Position numbers and translations under genes: made by a program | Notes under the pieces: model-generated | Seen by the model: only the letters and a program-made list of their open reading frames with translations | Told to the model about the DNA's origin: nothing | Database searches by the model: none | Shown here: positions 17,120 to 27,196 of the stretch, piece by piece | Numbering within the stretch: position 1 is the first letter of the stretch | Layout of the letters: each line of letters starts with the position of its first letter | NCBI GenBank assembly: GCA_019689555.1 | Contig: JADGHE010000040.1 | Location: 1 to 32,313 of the forward strand | Direction: 5' to 3' | Source of the DNA: Variibacter sp. | GTDB lineage: Bacteria > Pseudomonadota > Alphaproteobacteria > Rhizobiales > Xanthobacteraceae | DNA length: 32,313 nucleotides

Positions 17120-18208
17120 TCAGCCGCGCGCACGGGCGCGGATGAGGAACGTGTCGAATGTATACTCCGCCACCTGCCACCACAAATACTGATCGTTGCG
17201 GAACGGCAGGGTCGACTCGTACAGCTTCTTGAAATCGGCGTTGGCGGCCGAGGTTTCGGCATAGACCTCGTTCGCCGCCTTGTAGCAGGCCTCGAGGACC
17301 GCCTGCGGAAACGGGCGCAGCTGCGCGCCGTTCGCGACCAGGCGCTTGAGCGCCGGCGGATTGCCGGCGTCGTATTTCGCCCGCATCCAGACGTTCGCCA
17401 CTTGCGACGCCGAGGCGACGACCGACTTGTAGGCCTTCGGGAGCTCGTCCCACTTCCCGAGATTGATGAAGTTGTGCAGCATCGCGCCGCCTTCCCACCA
17501 GGCCGGATAGTAGTAGTAGGGCGCGACCTTCTGGAACCCGAACTTCTCGTCGTCGTAGGGGCCGACCCACTCGGCGGCATCCAGCGTGCCTTTTTCGAGC
17601 GCCGCGTAGACGTCGCCACCGGCGAGCTGCTGCGGCAGCACGCCGAGCTTCGCGAGCACGCGGCCGGCGAAGCCGCCGATGCGCATTTTGAGTCCGCTCA
17701 GGTCCGACACGTCCCTGATTTCGCGGCGGAACCAGCCGCCCATCTGGGCGCCGGTGTTGCCCGCGGGAAGGGCGTAGATGTTGTACTTGCGGTAGAACGC
17801 GTTGAGCAGCTCCATGCCGCCGCCGACGAACATCCAGGCCTCGGCCATGCGCTGGTTGAGGCCGAACGGAATCGCCGTGCCGAACACGAAGGCCGGATCC
17901 TTGCCGACGTAATAGTAGGACGCGGTGTGGCACATCTCGACCGTGCCGTTGCTCACGGCATCGGCCGCCTGCAGACCCGGGACGATCTCGCCGGCTGCGA
18001 ACACCTGGATCTGGAACCTGTTGTCGGTTGCCTCCGCCACCGCCTTCGCGAAGACCTCGGCCGCGCCGAAGATCACGTCGAGCGATCGCGGAAAGCTCGA
18101 CGTCAGCCGCCACCGCAGTTCGGGCATGGATTGCGCAACGGCGGGCCTCGCGACGGCCGCGGCTCCCACCCCGAAGCCGGCCGCCTTGAGAAATTCGCGA
18201 CGCTTCAT
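17120..18208 (-). CDS. TRAP transporter solute-binding protein, COG4663/TakP-FcbT1 type (SBP3)
   Basis: A 362-residue periplasmic binding protein, the same length as SBP2 and clearly its paralogue. It has the twin-arginine signal [13 protein letters not shown], the carboxylate-binding Arg in 'GLKMRIGGFAGRVLAKLG', and '[29 protein letters not shown]'. Its '[14 protein letters not shown]' segment matches my recollection of TakP better than the Cys-containing versions of SBP1 and SBP2, so it may be the 2-oxoacid-binding member. The ATG at 18208 has a strong AGGGGAGG ribosome-binding site. It is divergent from the phoD-like gene, across a palindrome-rich spacer. Confidence 0.92.
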   Translation of the reverse strand: MKRREFLKAAGFGVGAAAVARPAVAQSMPELRWRLTSSFPRSLDVIFGAAEVFAKAVAEATDNRFQIQVFAAGEIVPGLQAADAVSNGTVEMCHTASYYYVGKDPAFVFGTAIPFGLNQRMAEAWMFVGGGMELLNAFYRKYNIYALPAGNTGAQMGGWFRREIRDVSDLSGLKMRIGGFAGRVLAKLGVLPQQLAGGDVYAALEKGTLDAAEWVGPYDDEKFGFQKVAPYYYYPAWWEGGAMLHNFINLGKWDELPKAYKSVVASASQVANVWMRAKYDAGNPPALKRLVANGAQLRPFPQAVLEACYKAANEVYAETSAANADFKKLYESTLPFRNDQYLWWQVAEYTFDTFLIRARARG

Positions 18209-18303
18209 GCAACCTCCCCTCGTAACCCCGGCCGGGCCGAACGAAGCTTTCTCGGCGAAGCGATGCACGCCGATCCTATGCAGGAGAGCGCGGTCGAAAT
18301 CCA

Positions 18304-18360
18304 GGGGCGCGCGCCCCGGCTTCCGGGAAGCTCCGACGAAAGTCGCAGCGCCGGCGCTGC
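18304..18360. repeat. Cluster of three palindromes in a divergent spacer
   Basis: Three consecutive palindromes lie within 57 bases: GGGGCGCGCGCCCC at 18304-18317, GCTTCC-G-GGAAGC at 18319-18331 and GCAGCGCCGGCGCTGC at 18345-18360. They fall between the divergent SBP3 and phoD-like genes. They could be regulator sites or hairpins in an RNA leader. No protein can be assigned to them from sequence alone. Confidence 0.5.
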
Positions 18361-18471
18361 ATCCTTATCGCCGCGGTGCCCGCGTGCCCGCCCGCGCGGC
18401 CCGCGCGGCCCGCGCCGTCGTTGCGACGTCATCAATCCATGGTATCGGGAATCGGTGCCATGGGGGCCGAC

Positions 18472-20082
18472 ATGCCACGCCGTTTTCCAGCACGCTTCAA
18501 CGTCGACGACTTCGCCACGATCGACCGCCGCCACTTGCTGCGCGGGCTCGCGGCGTCCAGCCTCGTCACCGCCGGGGCGAGCCTCTTCGCCCGCGCCGCC
18601 TGGGCGAACCCCGTGTTTTCCGCCTATCCGTTCTCCCTCGGCGTCGCCTCCGGCGATCCGGCGCCGGACGGGTTCGTGATCTGGACCAAGATCGCGCCGA
18701 AGCCGCTCGAGCGCGGCGGCGGCATGCCCAACCGACCGGTCGAGGTGGAATGGGCGGTCGCGACCGACCCGCGCATGCGCACGGTGGTGCAGAAGGGCAC
18801 GGCCACGGCCTTCGCCGAGCTCGGCCACGCCGTGCATGTCGAGGTCGGCGGGCTCGAGCCGGGGCGCGATTATTACTACCGCTTCACCGTGGGCGGCGAG
18901 GGAAGCCGCATCGGCCGCGCCAAGACGCTGCCGCGCCCCGGCGCGCCGCTGGCGGAGCTGCGCTTCGGCCTCGCCGGCTGCCAGCGCTTCGAGGACGGCT
19001 ACTTCACCGCCTACCGGCACATCGCGGCCGAGAACTTCGACTTCGTCTTCCACTACGGCGACTACATCTACGAATACCGCGTGCTCCGCCCCGGCGAGCG
19101 GCCGCTTCCGGTCGTGCGCACGATGCCGGACGAGCCGGACGAAATCTTCACGCTCGACGAGTACCGGCACCGCTACGCGCTCTACAAGCTCGACCCCGAT
19201 CTGCAGGCCGCGCACGCCTCGGCGCCCTTCATCGTGAGCTACGACGACCACGAAGTCTCCAACAACTGGGCGGGCGACGTGCCGGACCAGGTCGTCCCGC
19301 CGGAGGTGTTTCTGCTGCGCCGCGCCGCCGCCTTCCAGGCGTGGTACGAGCACATGCCGGTGCGCCGCGCGCTCATGCCGCGCGGGCCCGACATTCTCGC
19401 CTATCGCCGCTTCCTCGTCGGCGACCTTTTGACGCTCAACGTGCTCGACACGCGCCTTTATCGCTCCGACCAGCCGTGCGGCGACGGCCTGCGCGCCGAC
19501 TGCAAGGAGGCGCTCGCCCCGGAGCGCACGATGCTGGGCGACGCGCAGGAGCGCTGGCTCTACGAGGGGTTCAAGCGCGCAGAGACGCGCTGGCACGCGC
19601 TCGGCCAGCAGGTCATGATGATGCACACCGATCGCGACCCCGACCCCGACGTCTTTCTCACCCACATGGACAAGTGGGACGGGGCGGTCGCGGCGCGGGA
19701 CCGGCTCTTCGACGCGGTCGAACAATCGAAGCTGCGCAACCTCGTGGTCCTGACCGGCGACATCCACAACAACTGGGCGGGGGAGCTGCGGCGCAAGTTC
19801 GACGACGCACGCTCGGCGGTGGGTGTCGAATTCGTGGGCACGTCCATTTCATCGGGCGGCGACGGCTTCGACACCAACGAGCGCATGAACGCGGTGGTCG
19901 CGCAGAACCCGCACCTGAAGTTCTTCAACAACCAGCGCGGCTATGTGCGGTTCGTGGTGACGCCCGGGCACTGGCGCGCCGACTACCGGGTGCTCGACAA
20001 GGTGAGCACGCGCGACGGCGCCCTCTCCACGCGCCGCAGCTTCGTGGTCGAAAGCGGCAAGAGCACGCTTTCCGAGGGGTGA
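18472..20082 (+). CDS. phoD: PhoD-like alkaline phosphatase/phosphodiesterase, Tat-exported
   Basis: A ~536-residue exported phosphoesterase that would release phosphate from organic phosphates outside the inner membrane. The N-terminus has a twin-arginine signal (DRRHLLRGLAASS, then ALFARAAWA-type cleavage region near residue 45). PhoD motifs are 'HYGDYIYEY' around residue 196, 'SYDDHEVSNNW' around 256 and 'VVLTGDIHNNW' around 430, which hold the metal ligands. Possible starts are ATGs at 18439, 18460 and 18472; I chose 18472 because it gives a normal-length Tat signal and follows a GGGGG run. A weak TTGCGA...TATCGG promoter-like pair at 18421-18448 would agree with the later starts. I see no clear Pho box. 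Confidence 0.9.
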   Translation: MPRRFPARFNVDDFATIDRRHLLRGLAASSLVTAGASLFARAAWANPVFSAYPFSLGVASGDPAPDGFVIWTKIAPKPLERGGGMPNRPVEVEWAVATDPRMRTVVQKGTATAFAELGHAVHVEVGGLEPGRDYYYRFTVGGEGSRIGRAKTLPRPGAPLAELRFGLAGCQRFEDGYFTAYRHIAAENFDFVFHYGDYIYEYRVLRPGERPLPVVRTMPDEPDEIFTLDEYRHRYALYKLDPDLQAAHASAPFIVSYDDHEVSNNWAGDVPDQVVPPEVFLLRRAAAFQAWYEHMPVRRALMPRGPDILAYRRFLVGDLLTLNVLDTRLYRSDQPCGDGLRADCKEALAPERTMLGDAQERWLYEGFKRAETRWHALGQQVMMMHTDRDPDPDVFLTHMDKWDGAVAARDRLFDAVEQSKLRNLVVLTGDIHNNWAGELRRKFDDARSAVGVEFVGTSISSGGDGFDTNERMNAVVAQNPHLKFFNNQRGYVRFVVTPGHWRADYRVLDKVSTRDGALSTRRSFVVESGKSTLSEG

Positions 20083-20132
20083 GGCCGCCGCGTTCGGGGC
20101 CGGAGAGCATCCGGCTTCATGCACAGGCGCTG

Positions 20133-20150
20133 GGGCGCCCGCAGGCGCCC
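20133..20150. terminator. GC hairpin between convergent phoD and mrp genes
   Basis: A perfect 7-bp stem GGGCGCC / GGCGCCC with loop CGCA touches the last base of the mrp stop codon. It has the position of a bidirectional terminator but no T tract. Confidence 0.3.
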
Positions 20151-21286
20151 TATGCCTCGATGACGATTTTTGGCGCGGGCCGGTGCGCGGCCGTTCCGCC
20201 GTCGAGCCGCGCCCACACCTTCGCGGCAATGTCGCGAAAGGCTTCGGCGTGGGGGCCGTTCGGCTCGGTCGCGACGACGGGCCGCCCCGAATCCGAGAGT
20301 TCGCGGATCGACGGGTGCAGCGCCACCTCGCCGAGGAAGGGCACGCCGAGGCGCTCCGCCTCGTGCCGCGCGCCGCCGTGGCCGAAAATGTCCGAGCGGC
20401 CGCCGCAGTGCGGGCACAGGAAGTAGCTCATGTTCTCGACGATGCCGAGCACCGGCACGTCGACGCGCCGGAACATGGCGATGCCGCGCCGCGCGTCGAT
20501 GAGCGCGAGGTCCTGCGGCGTCGAGACGATCACCGCGCCGGCGAGCGGCACCTGCTGGGCCATGGTGAGCTGGGCGTCACCGGTGCCCGGCGGCATGTCC
20601 ACCACCATAATGTCGAGCGCGCCCCATTCGACCTCGCGCAGCATCTGCGTCAACGCCGAGATCACCATCGGCCCGCGCCAGATCATCGGCGTCTCCTCCT
20701 CGACGAGGAAGCCGATGGACATCACCGTGAGGCCATAGGCCGTGATCGGCTTGAGCCGCGTGCCGCCGAGCGTCTGCGGCTTCTCGCGCACGGCGAGCAG
20801 CTTCGGCATCGAGGGGCCGTAGATGTCCGCGTCGAGCAGCCCGACCTTGAGGCCGAGATCGCGCAGCCCGAGCGCGAGGTTGACGGCGACCGTGGACTTG
20901 CCGACGCCGCCCTTGCCGGATGCCACCGCGATGATGGCCTTGACGCCCGGCACGCCGCTCCCCGCCTGCCCGGGCGGTGCAGCGCGCCGCGTCGGCCGCT
21001 CCGGCACGCCCTGAGGCGCAGGACGGACGTCCCCCGGCGACGGCGCGCGCTCCGCCGTCAGCGCCACCATGACGGATTTGACCTCCGGCAGCGCCCGCAC
21101 CGCCGCTTCGGCCGCCTTGCGCACCGGCTCCCATCGCGGAACGGCGCCCGCCTCGACGCTGATGGAGAAGAACACCTTGCCGTCGCTGACGAGAATGTCC
21201 GAAAGCCGCCCGCTCTGCGGGAGCGGCCCGTCCGGCGTCGCAACCGACGCAAGGCTTGCGAGAACGTCGTCTTTTCTGAGCGGCAT
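20150..21286 (-). CDS. apbC: Mrp/ApbC-family iron-sulfur cluster carrier ATPase
   Basis: A 378-residue cytoplasmic P-loop protein that carries and delivers Fe-S clusters. Residues 1-80 form the N-terminal MIP18/DUF59-type domain, followed by a Pro-rich linker (81-113). The ATPase domain has the deviant Walker A 'GKGGVGKS' at 124-131, 'DADIYGPSMPKLL', 'VDMPPGTGDAQLT' and the cluster-binding 'CPHCGG'. All key motifs are present. Transcription probably starts from the promoter at 21332-21359. It is divergent from the 3-hydroxyisobutyrate-dehydrogenase-like gene. Confidence 0.95.
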   Translation of the reverse strand: MPLRKDDVLASLASVATPDGPLPQSGRLSDILVSDGKVFFSISVEAGAVPRWEPVRKAAEAAVRALPEVKSVMVALTAERAPSPGDVRPAPQGVPERPTRRAAPPGQAGSGVPGVKAIIAVASGKGGVGKSTVAVNLALGLRDLGLKVGLLDADIYGPSMPKLLAVREKPQTLGGTRLKPITAYGLTVMSIGFLVEEETPMIWRGPMVISALTQMLREVEWGALDIMVVDMPPGTGDAQLTMAQQVPLAGAVIVSTPQDLALIDARRGIAMFRRVDVPVLGIVENMSYFLCPHCGGRSDIFGHGGARHEAERLGVPFLGEVALHPSIRELSDSGRPVVATEPNGPHAEAFRDIAAKVWARLDGGTAAHRPAPKIVIEA

Positions 21287-21331
21287 CGGCCACCCTCGAT
21301 TCCGGAGGGCGCTCGAGCCGCGCCCCTGCCT

Positions 21332-21359
21332 TAGATACGCTCCAGCGTCGACCGGTCAA
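21332..21359 (-). promoter_or_regulatory. Candidate sigma70 promoter of the mrp/apbC gene
   Basis: On the minus strand TTGACC (21354-21359) is followed by a 16-bp spacer and TATCTA (21332-21337). It lies about 45 bp before the mrp start codon, the expected distance for a short leader. Confidence 0.5.
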
Positions 21360-21457
21360 TCGACAAATTCAACAAAGCCGACAGACGGTGGAGTTGACGC
21401 GGGCCGCATGCGGCGCAACACAAGCCTCGACGTTCGAGCCGGCAGAAGGAGGACGCG

Positions 21458-22327
21458 ATGGCCAAGGTGGCGTTTCTCGGTCTTGGGATCATGGGCTACC
21501 CGATGGCCCGACACCTCAAGCAGAAGGGCGGGCACGAGGTGACCGTCTACAATCGCACCGCCGCCAAGGCCGAGGCGTGGGTCGCCGAGAACGGGGGCCG
21601 GCTCGCCAAGACGCCGCGCGAGGCCGCCGAGGGGCAGGACTTCGTCATGATGTGCGTCGGCAACGACAACGACGTCCGCGAGGTGACCCTCGGCAAGGAC
21701 GGCGCGTTCGCCGGCATGGGCAAGGGCGCGGTGTTCGTCGATCATACCACCGCCTCGGCCGACATCGCTCGCGAGCTCTATGCGGCGGCGAAGGCCGGCG
21801 GCTTCGCCTTCCTCGACGCGCCGGTCTCTGGCGGCCAGGCGGGCGCCGAGAACGGCGTGCTGACGGTGATGTGCGGCGGCGACCAGGAGACCTTCGACCG
21901 GGCCGCGCCCGTGATCGGCGCCTATGCGCGCATGTGCAAGTTGCTCGGGCCGGCCGGCTCCGGCCAGCTCGCCAAGATGGTCAACCAGATCTGCATCGCC
22001 GGGCTCGTCCAGGCGCTCGCCGAGGGCATCCATTTCGCCAAGCGCGCAGGCCTCGACGTCGAGGCGCTGATCGAGACCATCTCCAAGGGCGCGGCGCAGT
22101 CCTGGCAGATGGAGAACCGCTACAAGACCATGAACGCCGGGAAATTCGACTTCGGCTTCGCCGTCGATTGGATGCGGAAGGACCTCGCGATCTGCCTCGC
22201 CGAGGCCCGCAGGAACGGCGCCCATTTGCCCGTGACCGCGCTCGTCGACCAGTTCTATTCCGAGGTGCAGAAGATGGGCGGCGGCCGCTGGGACACGTCG
22301 AGCCTCATCGCGCGGCTCGAGCGCTGA
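21458..22327 (+). CDS. 3-hydroxyisobutyrate dehydrogenase-family NAD(P)-dependent oxidoreductase
   Basis: A 289-residue beta-hydroxyacid dehydrogenase. The Rossmann motif GLGIMG is at 8-13, the substrate-binding DAPVSGG at 120-126, and the catalytic Lys173 in 'GQLAKMVNQ' is present. Such enzymes oxidise small 3-hydroxyacids or reduce succinic/glyoxylic semialdehydes. The ATG has an excellent AAGGAGGACGCG leader. It could be HIBADH of valine breakdown, a GLYR-type semialdehyde reductase or tartronate semialdehyde reductase; sequence alone does not distinguish them. It faces the enoyl-CoA hydratase gene convergently. Confidence 0.9.
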   Translation: MAKVAFLGLGIMGYPMARHLKQKGGHEVTVYNRTAAKAEAWVAENGGRLAKTPREAAEGQDFVMMCVGNDNDVREVTLGKDGAFAGMGKGAVFVDHTTASADIARELYAAAKAGGFAFLDAPVSGGQAGAENGVLTVMCGGDQETFDRAAPVIGAYARMCKLLGPAGSGQLAKMVNQICIAGLVQALAEGIHFAKRAGLDVEALIETISKGAAQSWQMENRYKTMNAGKFDFGFAVDWMRKDLAICLAEARRNGAHLPVTALVDQFYSEVQKMGGGRWDTSSLIARLER

Positions 22328-22354
22328 GCGGGGCGGCGGCCGTTCCGTCCTTCC

Positions 22355-22373
22355 CGCGCGCCGCGAGCGCGCG
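22355..22373. terminator. GC hairpin between convergent dehydrogenase and enoyl-CoA hydratase genes
   Basis: A 7-bp stem CGCGCGC / GCGCGCG with loop CGCGA lies in the 53-bp convergent spacer. It has no T tract, so termination is uncertain. Confidence 0.28.
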
Positions 22374-22380
22374 CCACGTT

Positions 22381-23172
22381 CTACCGGCCCTCGAAGCGCG
22401 GCGGCCGCTTCTCCTTGAAGGCGGCGACGCCCTCGTGGAAATCGCGGCTCGTGCCCGCCTTGCGCTGCGCATCCCGCTCGACCGCAAGCTGCGTCGGCAG
22501 ATCGTTGTGCAGGCTCGCGCGCGCCGCCTCCTTGATCAGCCGGTAGGTGGCGGTCGGCCCCGCTGCGAGGCGCTTGGCGAAGGCCAGGACCTCGGCCGCG
22601 AAAGCGCCGTCGTCGAACACCTTGTAGACGATCCCCATGCGCTCGAGGTCCTCGGCGGAAACCGGGTCCGCCGTCAGCATCAGCGCCAGCGCGCGCTTCT
22701 GGCCGACGATCCGCGGGAGAAACCAGGTGCCGCCGGCATCCGGCACCAGCGCGATGCGCGCGAAGGCCTCCTGCAGATAGGCGGAGCGCGCGGCGAGCAG
22801 GATGTCGCAGGCGAGCGCGATATTGGCCGCCGCGCCGACCGCCGGCCCGTTGAGCGCCGCGATCGTGACCTTGGGAAAGGCGTAGAGGCGCTGCACCAGC
22901 GGGTTGTAGTCGCGCTCCAGGCGTCCGCCTACGTCCACCGTGCCGTCCGGATTGGTAAGCCGCTCCTCCGTCAGGTCCTGGCCGGAGGAGAAGGCGCGGC
23001 CTTCCCCCGTGAGCACGAGGCAGCGGACGCCGTCGTCCGCCTCCACGGCGTCGAGGGCGGCGCGCAGATCGGCGTGCATCGCCGCGGTGAAGGCGTTGAG
23101 CTTGTCGGGCCGCGCGAGGGTGATGGTCGCGACGCCGTCGGCGGCGCCGTACCGGATGGTCGCGTACTGCAT
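22381..23172 (-). CDS. Enoyl-CoA hydratase/isomerase, PaaG-like
   Basis: A 263-residue crotonase-fold enzyme. Oxyanion-hole segments are 'FSSGQDL' (62-67) and 'NGPAVGAAAN'. The acidic residue in 'ALVPDAGGTWFLPR' (Asp145) replaces the first catalytic Glu of typical hydratases, as in PaaG, the 2-(1,2-epoxy-1,2-dihydrophenyl)acetyl-CoA isomerase of phenylacetate breakdown. The 'YNPLVQRLYAFPKVTIAALNG' region also resembles PaaG. No other paa gene is in the window, so a more general cis-trans or delta3-delta2 enoyl-CoA isomerase role is possible. It starts 22 bp after the end of the GST gene, so the two form an operon. Confidence 0.87.
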   Translation of the reverse strand: MQYATIRYGAADGVATITLARPDKLNAFTAAMHADLRAALDAVEADDGVRCLVLTGEGRAFSSGQDLTEERLTNPDGTVDVGGRLERDYNPLVQRLYAFPKVTIAALNGPAVGAAANIALACDILLAARSAYLQEAFARIALVPDAGGTWFLPRIVGQKRALALMLTADPVSAEDLERMGIVYKVFDDGAFAAEVLAFAKRLAAGPTATYRLIKEAARASLHNDLPTQLAVERDAQRKAGTSRDFHEGVAAFKEKRPPRFEGR

Positions 23173-23194
23173 GGGCGCGTCCTCGCCTCCGCCC

Positions 23195-23806
23195 TCACGC
23201 CCGGGCGCTCGGCCGCTCGGACACCTGCGCGTGCCAGCGCCTCACATGCGTGAACTCCTCCGGCACGGCCATCTTCGCGGGCTTGAGAAAGTCGACCGCG
23301 ACGAGCCCCGTGATGTCGGCGACGGTGAAATGATCGCCCGCCACGTAGAGCCGGTCCTCGAGCTCGCGATCGAGCAGCCCCAGAAACTCCACGATGCGCG
23401 GCTTGTTGGCTTCGCCCCAGGCGGCGATCTGCGGCTGCTCCAGCTCCCTCATCGCCGGATGCAGGTGACGGAACACCGCGGCCACCGACGCGAAGAGATG
23501 GAGCTCCATGCGCCGGTTCCACATTTCCACCAGCGCGACCTCCTTGGCGCCGCGCCCGAACAGCGGCGGCTCCGGCCGCAGCCCCTCGAAGTAGCGGCAG
23601 ATGGCGATGGACTCGGTGATGACCGTGCCATCGTCGAGCACCAGCGCCGGCACCCGCTGCAGCGGATTGATGGCGGTGAATTCGGGCGACTTGTGCTGCA
23701 TCGTCGTGATGTCGACCTGTTCGGTCGGCACCGTGAGGCCCTTCTCCGCGAGAAAGATGCGGACGCGGCGCGGATTGGGCGCCCGCGCATATTCATAGAG
23801 TTTCAT
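23195..23806 (-). CDS. Glutathione S-transferase family protein
   Basis: A 203-residue cytoplasmic GST. The N-terminal thioredoxin-like domain starts MKLYEYARAPNPRRVRIFLAEKG and has the glutathione-binding 'VPALVLDDGTVITESIAICRYFE'. The C-terminal helical domain includes 'YVAGDHFTVADITGLVAVDF'. The RVRIFLAEKG segment points to a bacterial GST group with unknown substrates. The ATG at 23806 follows a GGGAAGGGACG leader. It is the first gene of a two-gene unit with the PaaG-like enzyme, which suggests handling of a reactive CoA-ester or epoxide intermediate; that is inference from the neighbourhood. Confidence 0.9.
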   Translation of the reverse strand: MKLYEYARAPNPRRVRIFLAEKGLTVPTEQVDITTMQHKSPEFTAINPLQRVPALVLDDGTVITESIAICRYFEGLRPEPPLFGRGAKEVALVEMWNRRMELHLFASVAAVFRHLHPAMRELEQPQIAAWGEANKPRIVEFLGLLDRELEDRLYVAGDHFTVADITGLVAVDFLKPAKMAVPEEFTHVRRWHAQVSERPSARA

Positions 23807-23895
23807 CCGACGTCCCTTCCCGTGCGGCCGCAGAACGCGGTCGCCCCTCCCCCGACACTCGACCACGCGGGCGTTCCGACCGTCAAGCGCATCGC

Positions 23896-24405
23896 TCAGT
23901 GCGGCCGCCGCGGATGGCGGGCGCGCCAGAGCGCGGGGGGATCGAAGGTGGAGGACCAGAGTCCGCGCCGGGCGTCACGGGCCTCCCGCTCGTCCGCCTC
24001 GTAGGCGCCGTAGGCCACCGCGAGACCGCCCTTGATCATGGCGGCGCCGAGATCGACGCCGCCCGCGTGGCAGACCGCGACGGTGCGCCCGTAGCGGTCC
24101 TGATCGCGCGGCCGGCAGGTCACCTCCCGATCCGCCGCGGCGGCCCGCAGCGCCTCCGCGGCCTCGCGGCCGCAGGCCCAGGGCCGCCCGGCGCGGGTGC
24201 AGATCTGCGCGAGCTCCGGCGCATCGATGCCGAACAGGCGAATCTCGACGCCCGCGACCCGCAGGCTGTCGCCGTCGATGATCGAGGCCGGTCCGACGAT
24301 CGCCTCGGCCCTCTGCTCGGCGAGCCACATTGCGGCGGCGGCGCCGGCCGCCACGATGAGCCACACGATGAAGGCGCGGGCGCGCCGCCCGATCGAACCG
24401 TTCAT
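23896..24405 (-). CDS. Membrane-anchored thermonuclease-like (SNase) protein
   Basis: A 169-residue protein with one N-terminal hydrophobic segment (about residues 11-28), either an anchor or an uncleaved signal, followed by a staphylococcal nuclease-like domain. The residues corresponding to the SNase active site are all present: Asp46 in DGDS, Arg56 and Asp61 in RLFGIDAPE, Glu64, and Arg107 in DRYGR. It may therefore cut nucleic acids in the periplasm. It is divergent from the histidine kinase gene across 75 bp. Confidence 0.88.
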   Translation of the reverse strand: MNGSIGRRARAFIVWLIVAAGAAAAMWLAEQRAEAIVGPASIIDGDSLRVAGVEIRLFGIDAPELAQICTRAGRPWACGREAAEALRAAAADREVTCRPRDQDRYGRTVAVCHAGGVDLGAAMIKGGLAVAYGAYEADEREARDARRGLWSSTFDPPALWRARHPRRPH

Positions 24406-24480
24406 TCCACCCGTCCCGGCCGGTGCGCCCGCGCAAGGATTCGTTAACCCACAGTCGGCGACCGCCTTTAGGGTTTATAA

Positions 24481-26100
<1,620 letters not shown>

Positions 26101-26223
26101 CGCGACGCCCGCCCTCTCCGACGATGCCGATGCCGCCCGCACTGTTCCGCACGAACCGCCATTGCCTTCCCGGCCGCGCGCCATATCTTCGCGCTCTCGC
26201 GCGCGCCGAGTCATTGCAAGGCC

Positions 26224-26427
26224 ATGGCCACCATTTCGAGCCCCTGCATCAAGGTCTGCACCATCGATGCGCCGTCCGGCCTCTGCATCGGGTGCGGCCG
26301 CACTGTGGATGAGATCGGACGTTGGCTTTCGTTGAGCGAGAACGAACGGCGCCGGATCATGGGCGAGCTCCCCGCGCGGCTGCAGCGCGCGGGCGTCGCG
26401 CCCGTGGCGGCGATGACGCGAACCTGA
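26224..26427 (+). CDS. DUF1289 domain-containing protein
   Basis: A 67-residue protein with the Cys pattern of DUF1289: Cys8 and Cys12 in 'SPCIKVC' and Cys21, Cys24 in '[13 protein letters not shown]'. This is likely a small metal (Zn or Fe-S) site. Function is unknown. The stop codon overlaps the ribosome-binding site of the next gene, so the two are translationally linked. Confidence 0.88.
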   Translation: MATISSPCIKVCTIDAPSGLCIGCGRTVDEIGRWLSLSENERRRIMGELPARLQRAGVAPVAAMTRT

Positions 26428-26438
26428 GGAGCGCCGAG

Positions 26439-27143
26439 GTGGGGCACCGCCGGCTCTTCTGGGGTCTCCTGATCGGCCTTGCGCTGGGATTCCTGATCCT
26501 GGTCGCCCACCACGACCAGCAGGCGATCGCCGGGCTCGCCATCGACGATTTCAGCGCCCTCGTCATCAAGGTCTCGCTGCTCGTTTTTCTCGGCGGCGCC
26601 GTGATCGCGCTCTTCCGCCACCGGCTTTCCGCCGCGCTCGAAGCGCTGATGTTCTGGATGCTGATCGCCCTCGTGCTGGCGGCGGGCTACACCTACCGGC
26701 ACGACCTGCAGGCGGTCGCGGACCGGGTGATGGCCGAAATCGCGCCCGGCCGCCCGGCGGTGCGCGGCCACACGGTCGAGGTCGTGCGCGGGCGCACGGG
26801 CGAATTCCAGATCACGGCTCACGTGAACGGCGCGCGGATCACGACCGTTCTCGACACCGGCGCAAGCGCGATCGTGCTCACGCAGGAGGCCGCGCGCGCG
26901 GTCGGCCTGCCGCTCGAGGTGCTCAACTATTCGGTGCAGGTGGAGACGGCGAACGGCCGCACGCGGGCCGCGCCGGTGACGCTCGATCGGGTGGCGGTCG
27001 GCAGCATCGTCGAGCGCGCGGTCCCGGCGCTCGTGGCCCAGCCGGGGCAGCTCAAGATCACCCTGCTCGGCATGAGCTTCCTCAACCGGCTCGAAAGCTG
27101 GGAGGTGCGCGGCGACAAGCTGGTGCTGCGCGGCTATCCGTAA
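26439..27143 (+). CDS. TIGR02281-type membrane aspartic protease (clan AA)
   Basis: A 234-residue inner-membrane protein with three hydrophobic helices at about 6-23, 43-60 and 71-86, followed by a retropepsin-like domain. The catalytic motif DTGAS has its Asp at 139 ('VLDTGASAIVLT'). The domain ends with 'TLLGMSFLNRLESWEV', the second conserved block. Physiological substrates of this family are not known. The GTG start at 26439 is supported by AGGAG overlapping the upstream stop codon; the longer open frame to 26322 runs through DUF1289 in another frame and is not real. Confidence 0.87.
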   Translation: MGHRRLFWGLLIGLALGFLILVAHHDQQAIAGLAIDDFSALVIKVSLLVFLGGAVIALFRHRLSAALEALMFWMLIALVLAAGYTYRHDLQAVADRVMAEIAPGRPAVRGHTVEVVRGRTGEFQITAHVNGARITTVLDTGASAIVLTQEAARAVGLPLEVLNYSVQVETANGRTRAAPVTLDRVAVGSIVERAVPALVAQPGQLKITLLGMSFLNRLESWEVRGDKLVLRGYP

Positions 27144-27196
27144 GAGCGAGCGGCCCCGCGCGGCGCCGGCACGCTGCCGCGCGCCGCGCGGCGGCT

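Noticed and set aside
24434-24460. CtrA or CcrM control of the histidine kinase (GATTC and GTTAACC near 24437-24450)
   Set aside because: Only a half-site for CtrA is present, with no matching second half at the right distance; GANTC sites occur often by chance.
26322-26438. ATG at 26322 as the start of the aspartic protease
   Set aside because: The extension overlaps the DUF1289 gene in another frame and is Arg/Ala-rich. The GTG at 26439 has a well-placed AGGAG.
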